Below are positions 32,596 through 42,057 of a stretch of DNA of 64,000 nt, piece after piece. The position numbers and the translations under genes were made by a program. Every line of letters begins with the position of its first letter. The stretch's first letter is position 1. The DNA is from Tetracentron sinense (taxonomy: Eukaryota; Streptophyta; Magnoliopsida; Trochodendrales; Trochodendraceae). The stretch spans positions 31,380,052 to 31,444,051 of the forward strand of contig CM026565.1 of NCBI GenBank assembly GCA_015143295.1, written 5' to 3'. The notes under the pieces are model-generated. The model was given only the letters and a program-made list of their open reading frames with translations, did not search any database and was not told the DNA's origin.

Positions 32596-32993
32596 GGAGT
32601 CAAATCCTTTACGGTGATAATCAGATTTGGCAAATCCAGTTATCAACCCTTTGAGGTGGCCACATGTCCCCTTTGACACCCCTTAACTGTGGTTCAGACT
32701 CACCCCACCCTTAGGGTTCACCCACCCATCCTTGGTTTTTAGAAAAAAATATTAATTCTATTTTTAAAATATTCTAATATTAAAAAAACCCTAAAAAAAT
32801 CCTTAAAACAGTTTTTTAATTTTAAAAAATAGAATTAATATTTTTTTCTAAAAACCAAGGATGCGTGGGTGAACCATAGAGGTAGGTGAATCTGAACCAC
32901 AGTAAAAGGGTGTCAAAGGGGGACACGTGGCCACCTCAAAGGGTGATAACTAGATTTTCAAAATCCGGTTATCACCGTAGAGGATTTGACTCC
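32596..32993. mobile_element. Foldback MITE, family A, best copy with 9-bp duplication
   Basis: The ends GGAGTCAAATCCTTTACGG and GGAGTCAAATCCTCTACGG (reverse complement of the right end) differ by one base. The inverted repeats run for about 190 bp through GTGATAACCGGATTT, CCCTTAACTGTGG-like and CCAAGGATGCGTGGGTG blocks to an AT-rich hinge. The flanks TTTTTCATT (32587-32595) and TTTTTCACT (32994-33002) match at 8 of 9. The 9-bp duplication plus long inverted repeats place the family with Mutator-like elements. At least eight other recognisable copies or pieces are in this window. Confidence 0.85.
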
Positions 32994-33989
32994 TTTTTCA
33001 CTTTCTTTTGTTTTCTAAGTTTACTCTTCTTGTCATGCTTTTACCAAATTAAATTATGATGGGTTCTTAAAAAAATGACGAGTTCCACAGAGGAGAGTCA
33101 AAGATTGGGGAAGAGACTAAGTATATTTTCAAATAATTTTTATTTATCCTAATAGTGTAATTGAAATTTCTGCAATCAAATTTCATATATTGGTAGCGTA
33201 TTCAAATATCAGAATTTTAAAAGTCTATAGAATTTAAATTTATCGTTTTTAATTTCACGGAATTCAATTCTTTTGATCAATTTCAATTCCACAAATTCAA
33301 ATGAACCCCTAATATTAGGAAAACCTAATAAAAATCAAGGATACAGCTAAGCTAACTCTACCTAAGCTAACTCTACCTGTGGAGATTGCCCTTTGATGAT
33401 TAAGCCACAACATATAACAATTGCAAAGGCTGTCATGCTTCGGGGTCAGCCATCTGAACTCACAAGGACGATGCTCATACTGCCTATAATTGAGGTAACA
33501 AGCTTGATTTAACAATCAATTCAATTTATATATACACCCGTTCCATACATTAACTCTTCAATTCATTATCATATGCTAACATATGGGTTGGCATTTTCAA
33601 GGTCTTACCTTAGAACATAAAAGACATTATTCTCATGCAGATATATACACAAGGTTGGGTCTGGCTTTAAGTAGCCAAGACCTGACCCTGCCCATATATG
33701 GGCCTAAAAAAATGAGCTTGACTCTAGGGCCTAAAATATGGGTAATTCTACAGGCATTTTTATCCTCCTTTTTTTTTAAACTGCTTATATTTTTAAATCT
33801 AAAAAAAGGTTCCAAAAATAATTGGAAAATTAAATAAAATAATAATCTTTAATGAACTGGATTAATAATTATTATTATTTAAACCGGCCTGGCCCATAGA
33901 CACCTCATAAATAGCTTAATAAAAAATATTTTTTATTGGTAACAAATTAATACGTGCAAAGCACGTGCACTTTTACTAGTATATATATA
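32994..33989. other. AT-rich intergenic DNA with a GGCC-type fragment
   Basis: A 16-bp direct duplication (GCTAAGCTAACTCTACC type) lies at 33350-33377. 33640-33905 has scattered GGGTCTGGC, GGGCCTAAA and CCGGCCTGGCCCATAGACACC motifs, a decayed hAT-like element. Confidence 0.4.
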
Positions 33990-34305
33990 TAGTGGGCCTC
34001 CCAATAGAGTCCGGTTATGCCCTTGAGGTCACCACATGTCCCTATTTACACCACTTAACTATGGTTAAAATTCACCACTCTTAAGATTCACATACTTATC
34101 ATTGGTTTTAGAAATAATATTGAAAATTTTTTAACCTTAAGAATTAGTGAATTTTAACTTAGGGTTCAAAAAAAAAAATTGATATTTTTTTTAAAAATCA
34201 ACGGTAGGTGGGTGGCCTTAGGGGTAGGTGAATTTTCACTAAAGTTAAGGGGTATCAATAGGGAGACATGACAACCTCAAGGGCATAACCGGAAAAAATA
34301 AATCC
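33990..34305. mobile_element. Foldback MITE, family A
   Basis: The arms start GAGTCCGGTTATGCCCTTGAGG on the left and end CCTCAAGGGCATAACCGG on the right, with ACTATGGTTAAAATTCACC and its inverted partner inside and an AT-rich hinge. The target duplication is not resolved. Confidence 0.65.
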
Positions 34306-35514
34306 TCCAAAAAAAAGAGAAAATTACCCCAAAAAAAAAATACTAGTGCCCCAAGCTCCATTTTCTTAAATCCATTAGTTTTTTTTTTTTATACATGCAT
34401 TCCTCCCCACCCCCCACAAAAAAAAAATTCTTAGCTCCGCCCCTGAATAAAGAGTTGAATACTTGGACTTAGGAGAGAGCTAATGATGATGAGCTTATCA
34501 ATCACGACACCGTAATTTAAAGAAAATGAAACCCTAAATACCCCACACGAAGATATACACAACCAACAAACCAGTATGAGTTACTAATTTAACTATTAGC
34601 GATATAGGGGATTTTATTGTAACAATTAGGGAAGCATTTTATAAGCTTTTCTAATCCCTTTTTTGTGTAACACAAGCTAGTCTTCTACTAACAGTAGGTA
34701 AATAATATCCATAACCAAATAAAAAAAGGTTTTTCGTTGCTTATGAGATTATTTTCTATTATTAACTATTAGTATTATTAACTATTAGTAGGAGCTTTAG
34801 TTGAACAATCGATCAGAGAGATCCAAAAATTGCATTGGGAAGTGATAGTTTGGTACTTATGAATATATAGAATGTCATTTCTTAACAGCACATTATTTCC
34901 ATAAATTCCCCTTCCTAAGGTAATTTTTGGGTTGTTCCAACTGGCTGTTCAATCGGAGCTCCCATTAATAGTTATTCTCCTTACCAAATAAAATCAACAC
35001 GTCCATGGCTAGCTGTCCCTTTGGAGTGGTAGAGTTGTTTCCACTTTTCAAACTCTTTACCCTATGTTTGGTTGCCGAGAAAACAAGTAAAAACATAAAA
35101 AAAAAAAAAAGAAATAAAAATTAGACAAAACACAACAAAAAATTGTATTAACAATCTAAAGTTTTCTTTTCTTTTCTATGTTTTCACAAAATTTCTTGAC
35201 AACCAAACATAACATCAATTTACTAATCTACTAAAATAAATAATGAAGTGTTAAAAAATATATGCATAGTATAGGCGTTATTAATTAATTCACAGCTCAC
35301 ATACGCATGGGTTGCATTATAGAGCCACCGCCCTTGGCATCGAACATTGTTCTTCAGCTTAAATAGCCAAGGTGTGCCCTAGTTAAGGAAGATCTTAAGA
35401 TCAAGTCATATGGAGAATTCTCAATATATTTATTAATGTCACATGAAGAAATCTCACTAAATTTACACTAATTCCTTGGAAAATGCTTCACGTACCCGCG
35501 GTTTCCATTATGTA
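34306..35514. other. AT-rich intergenic DNA with a SINE fragment
   Basis: 34672-34728 matches the 3' third of the SINE family at 3563 and 11962 (CTACTAACAGTAGGTAAATA then a short A-tail). 34860-34970 has family H blocks (CCCCTTCCTAAGG, CGGAGCTCCC). The rest is unrecognised. Confidence 0.45.
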
Positions 35515-35700
35515 ACGAAATGGTCGATTCTCATTGGTTCATGCCTTACTTTTAAACACTCATTAACTGTTATTAAGATTCACTAACCCCTAAGGTTAAG
35601 CAATCCAGCCTTGATTCTAAAAATAAAAATAAAAATCTTAACTTTAATTTATTTAAGCTTAATCACGATTAAAGAGGTGTTAAAAAAGACATGAGGACAC
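35515..35700. mobile_element. Foldback MITE, family B
   Basis: TCTCATTGGTTCATGCC, TTAACTGTTATTAAGATTCAC and the inverted AAGCTTAATCACGATTAAAG arm lie around an A-rich hinge, ending in GACATGAGGACAC. Same family as 48955-49200 and 50675-50895. Confidence 0.55.
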
Positions 35701-36159
35701 GGGGTAAGATAAGCAGCGAACCCAGGTTCCCTAATCACAGCTCTAATTCTTTCTAAGCAATGGGGGCGGTAGGCCCACTCAGCCCAAATATCAACACTAA
35801 CAGGTGACACCGAGCAAGAAGGTTTAAAAAAAAGCTCATTAATCAATACTTAAAAATGACATTAAGGATCCAAAATGTTTCTTCCCTTAACTAATCCAAC
35901 ATGTGCTTATTTTATACATGGTGCGTAGGGACCAAAAGCCCATCAAAGTACAAAAACAAAGTTTCGTAGATCCCTAATTTGGGTCCCATGCTTTTACGGG
36001 GAGCAAAAAAGAAGACGTGTTACTCACCAAGTCACCATGCTTATAATATGCATTAAAGAAGCAATTGGTTGACTAATTTCGGTAAACGTGGATCCTATCT
36101 TTCGCCATGCCAAAATATTGCTGCAACCATCATATTGTATCATGAATCTAGCGGCTTTC

Positions 36160-36194
<35 letters not shown>

Positions 36195-36415
36195 GGGCGG
36201 CACGTGCAATGCATGTGAGAGAAGAATGGGAGAGGTCAGGAATAGCAACCTTAGTGATGGTATTTTGAAAAAAAGTTGAGTAATATTTTGAATATAGAAA
36301 CATGAAAGACATTTTGGCTTTAAAAAAATTGTGAGAGGCGTTGCTTATAAAAATATGAAGTACGAATATTTTAAGAATAAGAAAGCTTTAGAGACATTTT
36401 GGGTGGTAAAGAAAG
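35701..36415. other. Intergenic DNA with (TA)n
   Basis: A (TA)n microsatellite lies at about 36162-36190. The overlapping small frames on both strands around it are by-products of low complexity. Nothing else is recognised. Confidence 0.45.
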
Positions 36416-37308
36416 TGTTATAATCTGTATGCAAATAAGACAGAATTTACCAATCACCGATTCGTATGTTGTAGACCTGTAGATAAGAATTCCAGAATCT
36501 GAATGTTTGAAAACTTCAATAGAAAATCTGTAAATCATCAACAACTTGTCAATAGAGAAGATCGAGGCACGTGTTTTGACATGCTGACCTTAAAGTGAAA
36601 TTTGTCCCTACAGGTTTTCCTCAACCTGTGATGCTCGTAGGATAAAGGCGGACACTCCCAGGATATAAAACCAGAGAAAAGGGAGCACTCTCCTTTCTCT
36701 AGTCACAACGAACTCAATTGTATCAAACTCGAAAAAATCACAACAGGAAAATGTTTTAGAGAGAACTATTTGTTATTGTGTTTTGTTTACAGTAACATAT
36801 ACACTTATATAGAATTTCGAAAGCTTTTCAGATCTGAAACCGAAATAGGAAATAAAATCTCTTAATATCATTTTTAATAGTATGATTTAATATTATAATA
36901 GTAAAAAAAGGATAACATATTAGAAACCCAAAAGCCAAAAGATAAAAAAGAAAAAAGAAACAAAAACCGGTTCAAGAACTCACACGCCTGACCGGACCCG
37001 GCTTGGCCGGCCGTGTGCATGTGTGTCTTTAATCATCGTGCACAAGACGCGACCCGCAACGCGTCGAGCATGAATGGTTTCTGGCCCAGCTCACCAAATT
37101 TCTATTGAAACCTCTTTGGCCTCCCCTTGGGCCTCACACATGCGCGAGGGCCTAGCCTACTCCTTTTCTATTAACCAAGTATGAAAGTGTTAAAGGTTAT
37201 AAACATTTTCACAACTTTATCTCTTTCCAATGTGAGACTAAAACTTAAAGGGAAAATTGAGTTTAACACAACACACTCAAAATAAGCACATCACACTAAG
37301 TTTATACA
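36416..37308 (-). mobile_element. Diverged solo LTR related to the copia element at 40483-46988
   Basis: It begins TGTTATAATCTGTATGCAAA, matching the start of the copia LTR. The blocks GATCGAGGCACGTGTT, CTTAAAGTGAAA, CTCCCAGGAT, GACGCGACCCGCAACGCG and CACATGCGCGAGGGC follow in the same order. The minus-strand USE-like TCTCACATTG and TATA-like TTATAA keep a spacing of about 25 bp. No internal region is attached. The right border is approximate and I found no exact 5-bp duplication. Confidence 0.7.
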
Positions 37309-37374
37309 AAGAAAAGGAGGTGGGCAGGGCCTTGGCAAGATGTTCTTCATCAGAGTATTTTGCCAAGAGAGCAA

Positions 37375-37590
37375 GGAGTCTGGTTACGCCGCTAAGGTCG
37401 TCATGTGTCCCTTTTAACACTCCTTAATTATGATTAAGATTCACCCACCCCTAGGTTCACCCACTTATCTTTGGTTTTAGAAAAAAATATGAAAAAAAAA
37501 ATTAACCCTAAGAGTATGAATTTTAACCAGGGTTTAAAAAAAATATAATTTTCTAAAACCCAAGAATAAGTGGGTGAATCTTAATCACAA
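37375..37590. mobile_element. Foldback MITE, family A, right end missing
   Basis: It begins GAGTCTGGTTACGCCGCTAA and shows the standard left arm and AT-rich hinge. The right arm stops at CTTAATCACAATTA, where a second family A copy begins. The two are fused head to tail. Confidence 0.6.
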
Positions 37591-37663
37591 TTAGAGTCTG
37601 GTTACGCCATTGAGGTTGTCATGTGTCTCTTTTGATACTCCTTAACTATGGTTAAGATTCATC
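37591..37663. mobile_element. Left part of a family A MITE, split by an LTR element
   Basis: GAGTCTGGTTACGCCATTGA through GTTAAGATTCATC is the left arm; it resumes at 40004 after the LTR element. The 5-bp TCATC at 37659-37663 and 39999-40003 is the target duplication of that insertion. Confidence 0.7.
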
Positions 37664-38314
37664 TCTTGGAAAAATAACAGAATAGCACCGACGGAAAAGA
37701 ACAAACAAACACACAACCAAAATGAAAACACAAGAGATATACGTTGTTCGGCAATAACCTGCTTACATCCACGGGTCAAAATCCGATTGTTTTTTCTTTA
37801 TTCAGAAAAACCTTGATAAACTCAGTACAATATTCACTCTCCTCTCTGATTAAATCTCAACCCAAGCCCAGATCCCTTTGTACAACCCACTCAAGTCACC
37901 TTCTCAATGAAACCCAAGAACAATCCCTATCTATTATCCCTTCAACATTTTCTCAAGCCCTAGTATACTTAAATCATTTCTATTATCTCTCACTCCCCAT
38001 GAGAATTGCCAGGGCTCTCCCTGAGAGCAAATCTGCTCTCTCCGGGAGTCCTAAAATATTTACCTTGTTCCCATCACCATGCAAACCCTATATCCATAAT
38101 CCCCTATTTATAAGCCTAAACCTGAAGTTCTAGACAATAGAAACACTCCTACTCGAATTAGGAGTTTCCCAAAGCATAATTGCCTTAAACCTCAGACTTT
38201 TTCTAAAAATCCGCACACCAGAGGGCGATCGATCGCTCACCCGACGAACGATCTCCCTTGGCAGGCGATCGATTGCCCACCCTGGTAATCCTTGAATTGA
38301 CGCCAACTTCAATA
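37664..38314 (-). repeat. 3' LTR of the non-autonomous element
   Basis: Homologous to 39331-39998. The ends have decayed (TCTTGG and CAATA in place of TGTTGG and CAACA). The 129-codon plus-strand frame here is antisense to the element and is not a gene. Confidence 0.85.
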
Positions 38315-38518
38315 AATCTCTACCTTGGCAAAATTCCGCGACACCACTGCAACTAAGAGAACCGATTTGCTAATCACCAAGCAAACCTTCAAGATAGACT
38401 ACTGTCTCACCCACATCCGGGAAACATCTCCACCTCGAACCAGAATTTCTCTAAAATTTCTGTCACCCCATTTGTAATTACCGCAAACCTGTTTACAAAT
38501 ACTACAAACAACCGTTTA

Positions 38519-38662
38519 GCCTACCGTCTCTACACCATCTGCGAAAGAGACCCATCAAATAACCTTTTGGCATATCTGTCTTTGCACCATTTGCGAAAAA
38601 GACCCACCAAACAATCCTTTTGGCTTGACCTGACTCTGCACTATCTGCGAAAGAGACCCCCA
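38519..38662. repeat. Three tandem units of about 53 bp in the element interior
   Basis: Each unit contains (T/C)TGC(G/A)CCAT-like and CTGCGAAAGAGACCC blocks and ends near CTTTTGG. A fourth partial unit (ACTATGAAAGAGACC) occurs at 38848-38863. Units differ by several substitutions. Confidence 0.7.
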
Positions 38663-39316
38663 GCTACACACACTCAGAAAGCATTCTACCGGATTCGATA
38701 AAATATAGACAAAAATCATGTGTAACCTGAAAACCTGTCATCCACTCCAGAAGAACCCCAAATGAGGAAATAGACTCATCTTCTCCATCAAAGGCGCTTC
38801 ACCATCTCCATCCTTTCGGAAACCAGCCGGAATACACGTCTTTGCCCCAACTATGAAAGAGACCATATATGAGCTTTCTACTTGCTGCATAATATCTGGT
38901 TTCCGATTCTGCAGACTTCATAGTAGTTCCACTTACCCTCGTATTTCATTCAGAAGATACACACCATCACACTTCTTTTCCTTCATTAAAACAAAGCATC
39001 TATACTTTCCCCGTTTTATTTTGATCACTTCACCTCCTTCTGTGTAGCAACAATCCAAAGAGAATCATTGGCCAAGTGAAATTAACTTTCATCGCGACAT
39101 AGGGACATCACATAGGCTACCCCTCCCAAAGTTCGAATCTCTCCATCAACCGAAGCCCCTAAATCTAATAACCACTTTATTAGAAAAATATCCATATTAT
39201 TGGAGACTGTGAGATAATCTCCAAAGTATGTCCCTTCCATCTTGCATTATTTCATCAGACTAAAGTCAATTTTCTGCCAAAACTCTTTCATAGAAAGTTG
39301 CCCAAACTAACTTCCA

Positions 39317-39328
39317 GCTCTAATACCA
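39317..39328 (-). other. Primer-binding site (initiator-Met tRNA type)
   Basis: The minus strand reads TGGTATTAGAGC, 2 nt after the end of the 5' LTR. It is one mismatch from the common plant retrotransposon site complementary to the 3' end of tRNA-iMet. Confidence 0.8.
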
Positions 39329-39330
39329 AT

Positions 39331-39998
39331 TGTTGGGAAGATAATAGAATAACACCGATGGAAAAGAATAAACAAGCACACAACCAAAAGGGAAACACAA
39401 GAGATATATGTGGTTCGGCAATAACTTGCCTGCATCCACAAGTCAAGATCTAATTCCTTCTTCCTTATTTAGAGAAACCTTGAAAAACCTAGTACAATAT
39501 TCACTCTCATCTCAAATTAAATCCCAACCCAAGCCTAGAGCCCCTTATACAACCTACTCAAGTCACATTCTAAATGAAACCCAAGAACAATCTTTATCTA
39601 TCATCTCTTCAACATTTTCCCAAGTCCTAGTATGCTTAAATCTTTTCTATTATCTCTCACTCATCATAAGAACTACTAGAGCTCTCCCCTAGAGTAAACT
39701 CACTCTCCCCGGGAGCCCTAAACCATTCACCTTGTTCTCATTACCATACAAATCCTAGACTCATAATCCCCTATATATAAGCCTAAACCCAGAGTCTTAG
39801 ACAATAGAAACACTCCAACTCAAATTAGGAGTTTCCCAAAACATAAAAGACTTAAATCCCAGACTTTTTCTGAAAATCTACGTGCTGGCGATCGATCTCC
39901 ACTAGAGGGTGATCGATCGCTCACCCGTCAATCGATCTCCCTTGGTGGGCGATCGATCGCCTACCCTAGTAATCCTTGAATTGACGCGAACTTCAACA
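39331..39998 (-). repeat. 5' LTR of the non-autonomous element
   Basis: It starts TGTTGGGAAG and ends CTTCAACA on the plus strand. It holds a dense group of GATCGATC palindromes at 39886-39965, including GCGATCGATCGC. Confidence 0.85.
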
Positions 39999-40003
39999 TC
40001 ATC

Positions 40004-40255
40004 TACCCCTAGAGTTCACCCACTTATCCTTGGTTTTTAGACAAAAAATATTAATTTTTTTAAACCTTAGTTAAAATTCACTAATTCCTAGTGTTAAATT
40101 TTTTTTCATATATTTTTTAAAAAAATCCAAGGATAATTGGGTGAACCCTAAGGGTGAGTGAATCTTAACCACTGTTAAAGAATGTTAAAAGGGACACATG
40201 GCAATCTCAATAACGTAACCGACTTGAAAAAGTCTAGTTATATCCATAGAGAATT
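40004..40255. mobile_element. Right part of the split family A MITE
   Basis: It continues from 37663 after the LTR insertion: TACCCCTAGAGTTCACCCAC, AT-rich hinge, GGGTGAGTGAATCTTAACC and GTAACCGACTTG arms. Then 40256-40482 is unrecognised AT-rich DNA up to the copia LTR. Confidence 0.65.
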
Positions 40256-40482
40256 TCAAGCCTAAAAAATAAATGAGTGAGGGATAGTATGACAATTAAT
40301 CAAATAATCAATCAATCAAGAGTTTGTCATTATATATAAGAAGATGAGATAAGAGCAATTGATAGTTTTGAAATTACAAAAAAATTGAATCAGCTTTTTA
40401 AACAAGAGCATCTTCTTTATAATAGTAAAGATAAACTCCATGGCCTCATGCACGTGTTAGTGATTTTATTTATAATACCTTT

Positions 40483-41454
40483 TGTTGGAATAATTCTGTA
40501 TGCAATTCAAATATAACTAGAATCGAAGCAATGTAAAGTAGCAAACGATTTCAATCCAAAATAACTGTAGCATAAATTCTGTATAGTGATAAGTAAAGAG
40601 ATAGAACTTAGCCGAAAAGGATAGATCGAGGCACGTGTTGAACACGCTGTCCTTAAGGTGAAAAACGCCACTGGTAGTCCTCAACAACTACGATGCTCTC
40701 AGGTTCTACAGCGGTCACCTCCAGGATTCAACGATCTTTACCCAAAGGAATTGAGCACTAGCTTTCCTTTGGTCTGCAATGAACTCGACGACTCCCAAAA
40801 ATCTCGAAAGGAAAAATCGAACAGTTTTAGGAACCAGAAATACTGTGCTTAGAGAAAAAACTGTGCTGTGATGATTTTCTGTGTCTGTTTAGAAAACCCG
40901 AAAATCTCTTTTTATTGAAAAATAAAGAAGCTAAAGGAAACCTTCCAAGTTATAACGTAAGAGAATAAATTCTCTTAAAACGAATTAAAAGTTTAAACGG
41001 TAAAAAAAACGGTAACTAGGAAATAATAAGAGCAACCCAAGAGACAGACAAATAAAAGAAGAAATAAAATAAGATTAAAAAAATATCATATCCAAGGACT
41101 CACACGCGCGACCCGACCCAGCTCGGCTCGGCCGGCCGCGCGTGTGTGTGTCTTTGATATTTGCGCACCGCCGCGACCCGCAACGCGCGCACAAGAAGGG
41201 TTTTCGGCCCGACTCGCCAAATTCCCATTAGAAACCTTTGGACCTCCCCTTGGGCCCCCACATGTGCGAGGGCTAAGCCCTTCTCATTTTAACACACCAC
41301 ACTAGGAGAGAAAACATATATAAGTCCTTTAAAAGTTTTCTATTTTTCCGATGTGGGACTAAAGAGTTCCCACAAACAAAACACAAACACTTACAACTTG
41401 TTTTGAAAACATACTATGCTGTTTTTACACAGCAAAAACAGAAAAACAGCAACA
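40483..41454 (-). repeat. 3' LTR of the copia element
   Basis: The plus strand reads TGTTGGAATAATTC to ACAGCAACA. The U3 promoter elements and the segment complementary to the primer-site region (40652-40665) are also present here. Confidence 0.95.
41317..41360 (-). promoter_or_regulatory. snRNA-type USE and TATA box in the copia 3' LTR
   Basis: On the minus strand AGTCCCACATCG (41360-41349) is followed after 26 bp by TATATA (41322-41317). AGTCCCACATCG contains the full RTCCCACATCG consensus of plant snRNA genes. The 5' LTR has the same arrangement at 46894-46851. Confidence 0.75.
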
Positions 41455-41472
41455 ATCCCCCACAAAAACAAG
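41455..41472 (-). other. Polypurine tract
   Basis: The minus strand reads TTGTTTTTGTGGGGGAT directly before the 3' LTR, the usual plus-strand primer site of copia elements (GTGGGGGAT core). Confidence 0.85.
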
Positions 41473-42057
41473 TTTTAAGTGAAGTAAAAGACCTTACGAA
41501 AACTAAGTTATGGTAAATAGGCCAAGGTGTCTTTTGGACTTGAACCTTGACTTAGTCTAGATATGTCGAATTCATAAAGATAATGGTGAACTATGTCTTG
41601 AACCAATCTCTTGTTATAATGAATTAACAACTTATCAAACGCACCGCAACTTAAAAATGTCGTCGAGTTCAAACGGTTGTGCACGTTATCAGCCATGTGC
41701 AAAATCCTGGTATTCATGAGCGCTCTAGAGAATCAGCCTAAATTCTCATAGGAAGCGGCCCCACTTCCACACTCATATAGGTGCATCTATCAAGGATGTT
41801 CTGTAACTATACACCCCACTGATAATCAGCAATAGATGACATTAAGAGTCAAGACTCATCCTCTTTTACGTTACAGATAGCACTTTTACACCATAGGGAT
41901 GAGAGAGGAGTTTCCTCCTAGTTAGTGCTCTCACAAAACCACTACACAACTTGTTTTCCCATTGAACCTAGATCTTGGGATCTCCAGTCACTTAGGTTGG
42001 GTTACCGTTGTAGGTGATGATATTCCAATAGGCTTTAGCCCCATCCCCCTCGATGTA
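41473..42057 (-). other. 3' untranslated part of the copia element
   Basis: 585 bp between the polyprotein stop and the polypurine tract. No second frame of note is seen; the 69-codon frame at 41508-41717 has no recognisable domain. Confidence 0.6.

Larger units (their letters stand above)
37664..39998 (-). mobile_element. Non-autonomous LTR retrotransposon, 2.3 kb
   Basis: It has two LTRs (37664-38314, about 651 bp; 39331-39998, 668 bp) and a perfect TCATC target duplication. A primer-binding site TGGTATTAGAGC reads on the minus strand directly inside the right-hand LTR and differs by one base from the initiator-Met tRNA type (TGGTATCAGAGC). A purine-rich tract reads on the minus strand inside the left-hand LTR. 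So the element runs right to left. The 1-kb interior has no intact gag or pol; a weak WLLDLGAS-like string on the minus strand may be a protease relic. The LTRs differ at many positions, so the insertion is old. It belongs to the LARD/TRIM-like class and must have been mobilised in trans. It sits inside a family A MITE. Confidence 0.85.

Noticed and set aside
36088..36279. Small frames across the (TA)n tract
   Set aside because: Low-complexity Ile/Tyr run from the microsatellite, on both strands.
37744..38133. 129-codon plus-strand frame, with a related 94-codon frame at 39408-39692
   Set aside because: Both are in the two copies of an LTR and run antisense to the element. Their similarity reflects LTR homology, not selection on a protein.
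38519..38662. Three regularly spaced repeats that could suggest a CRISPR-like array
   Set aside because: The whole unit is repeated with no unique spacers, and it lies inside a plant LTR element.
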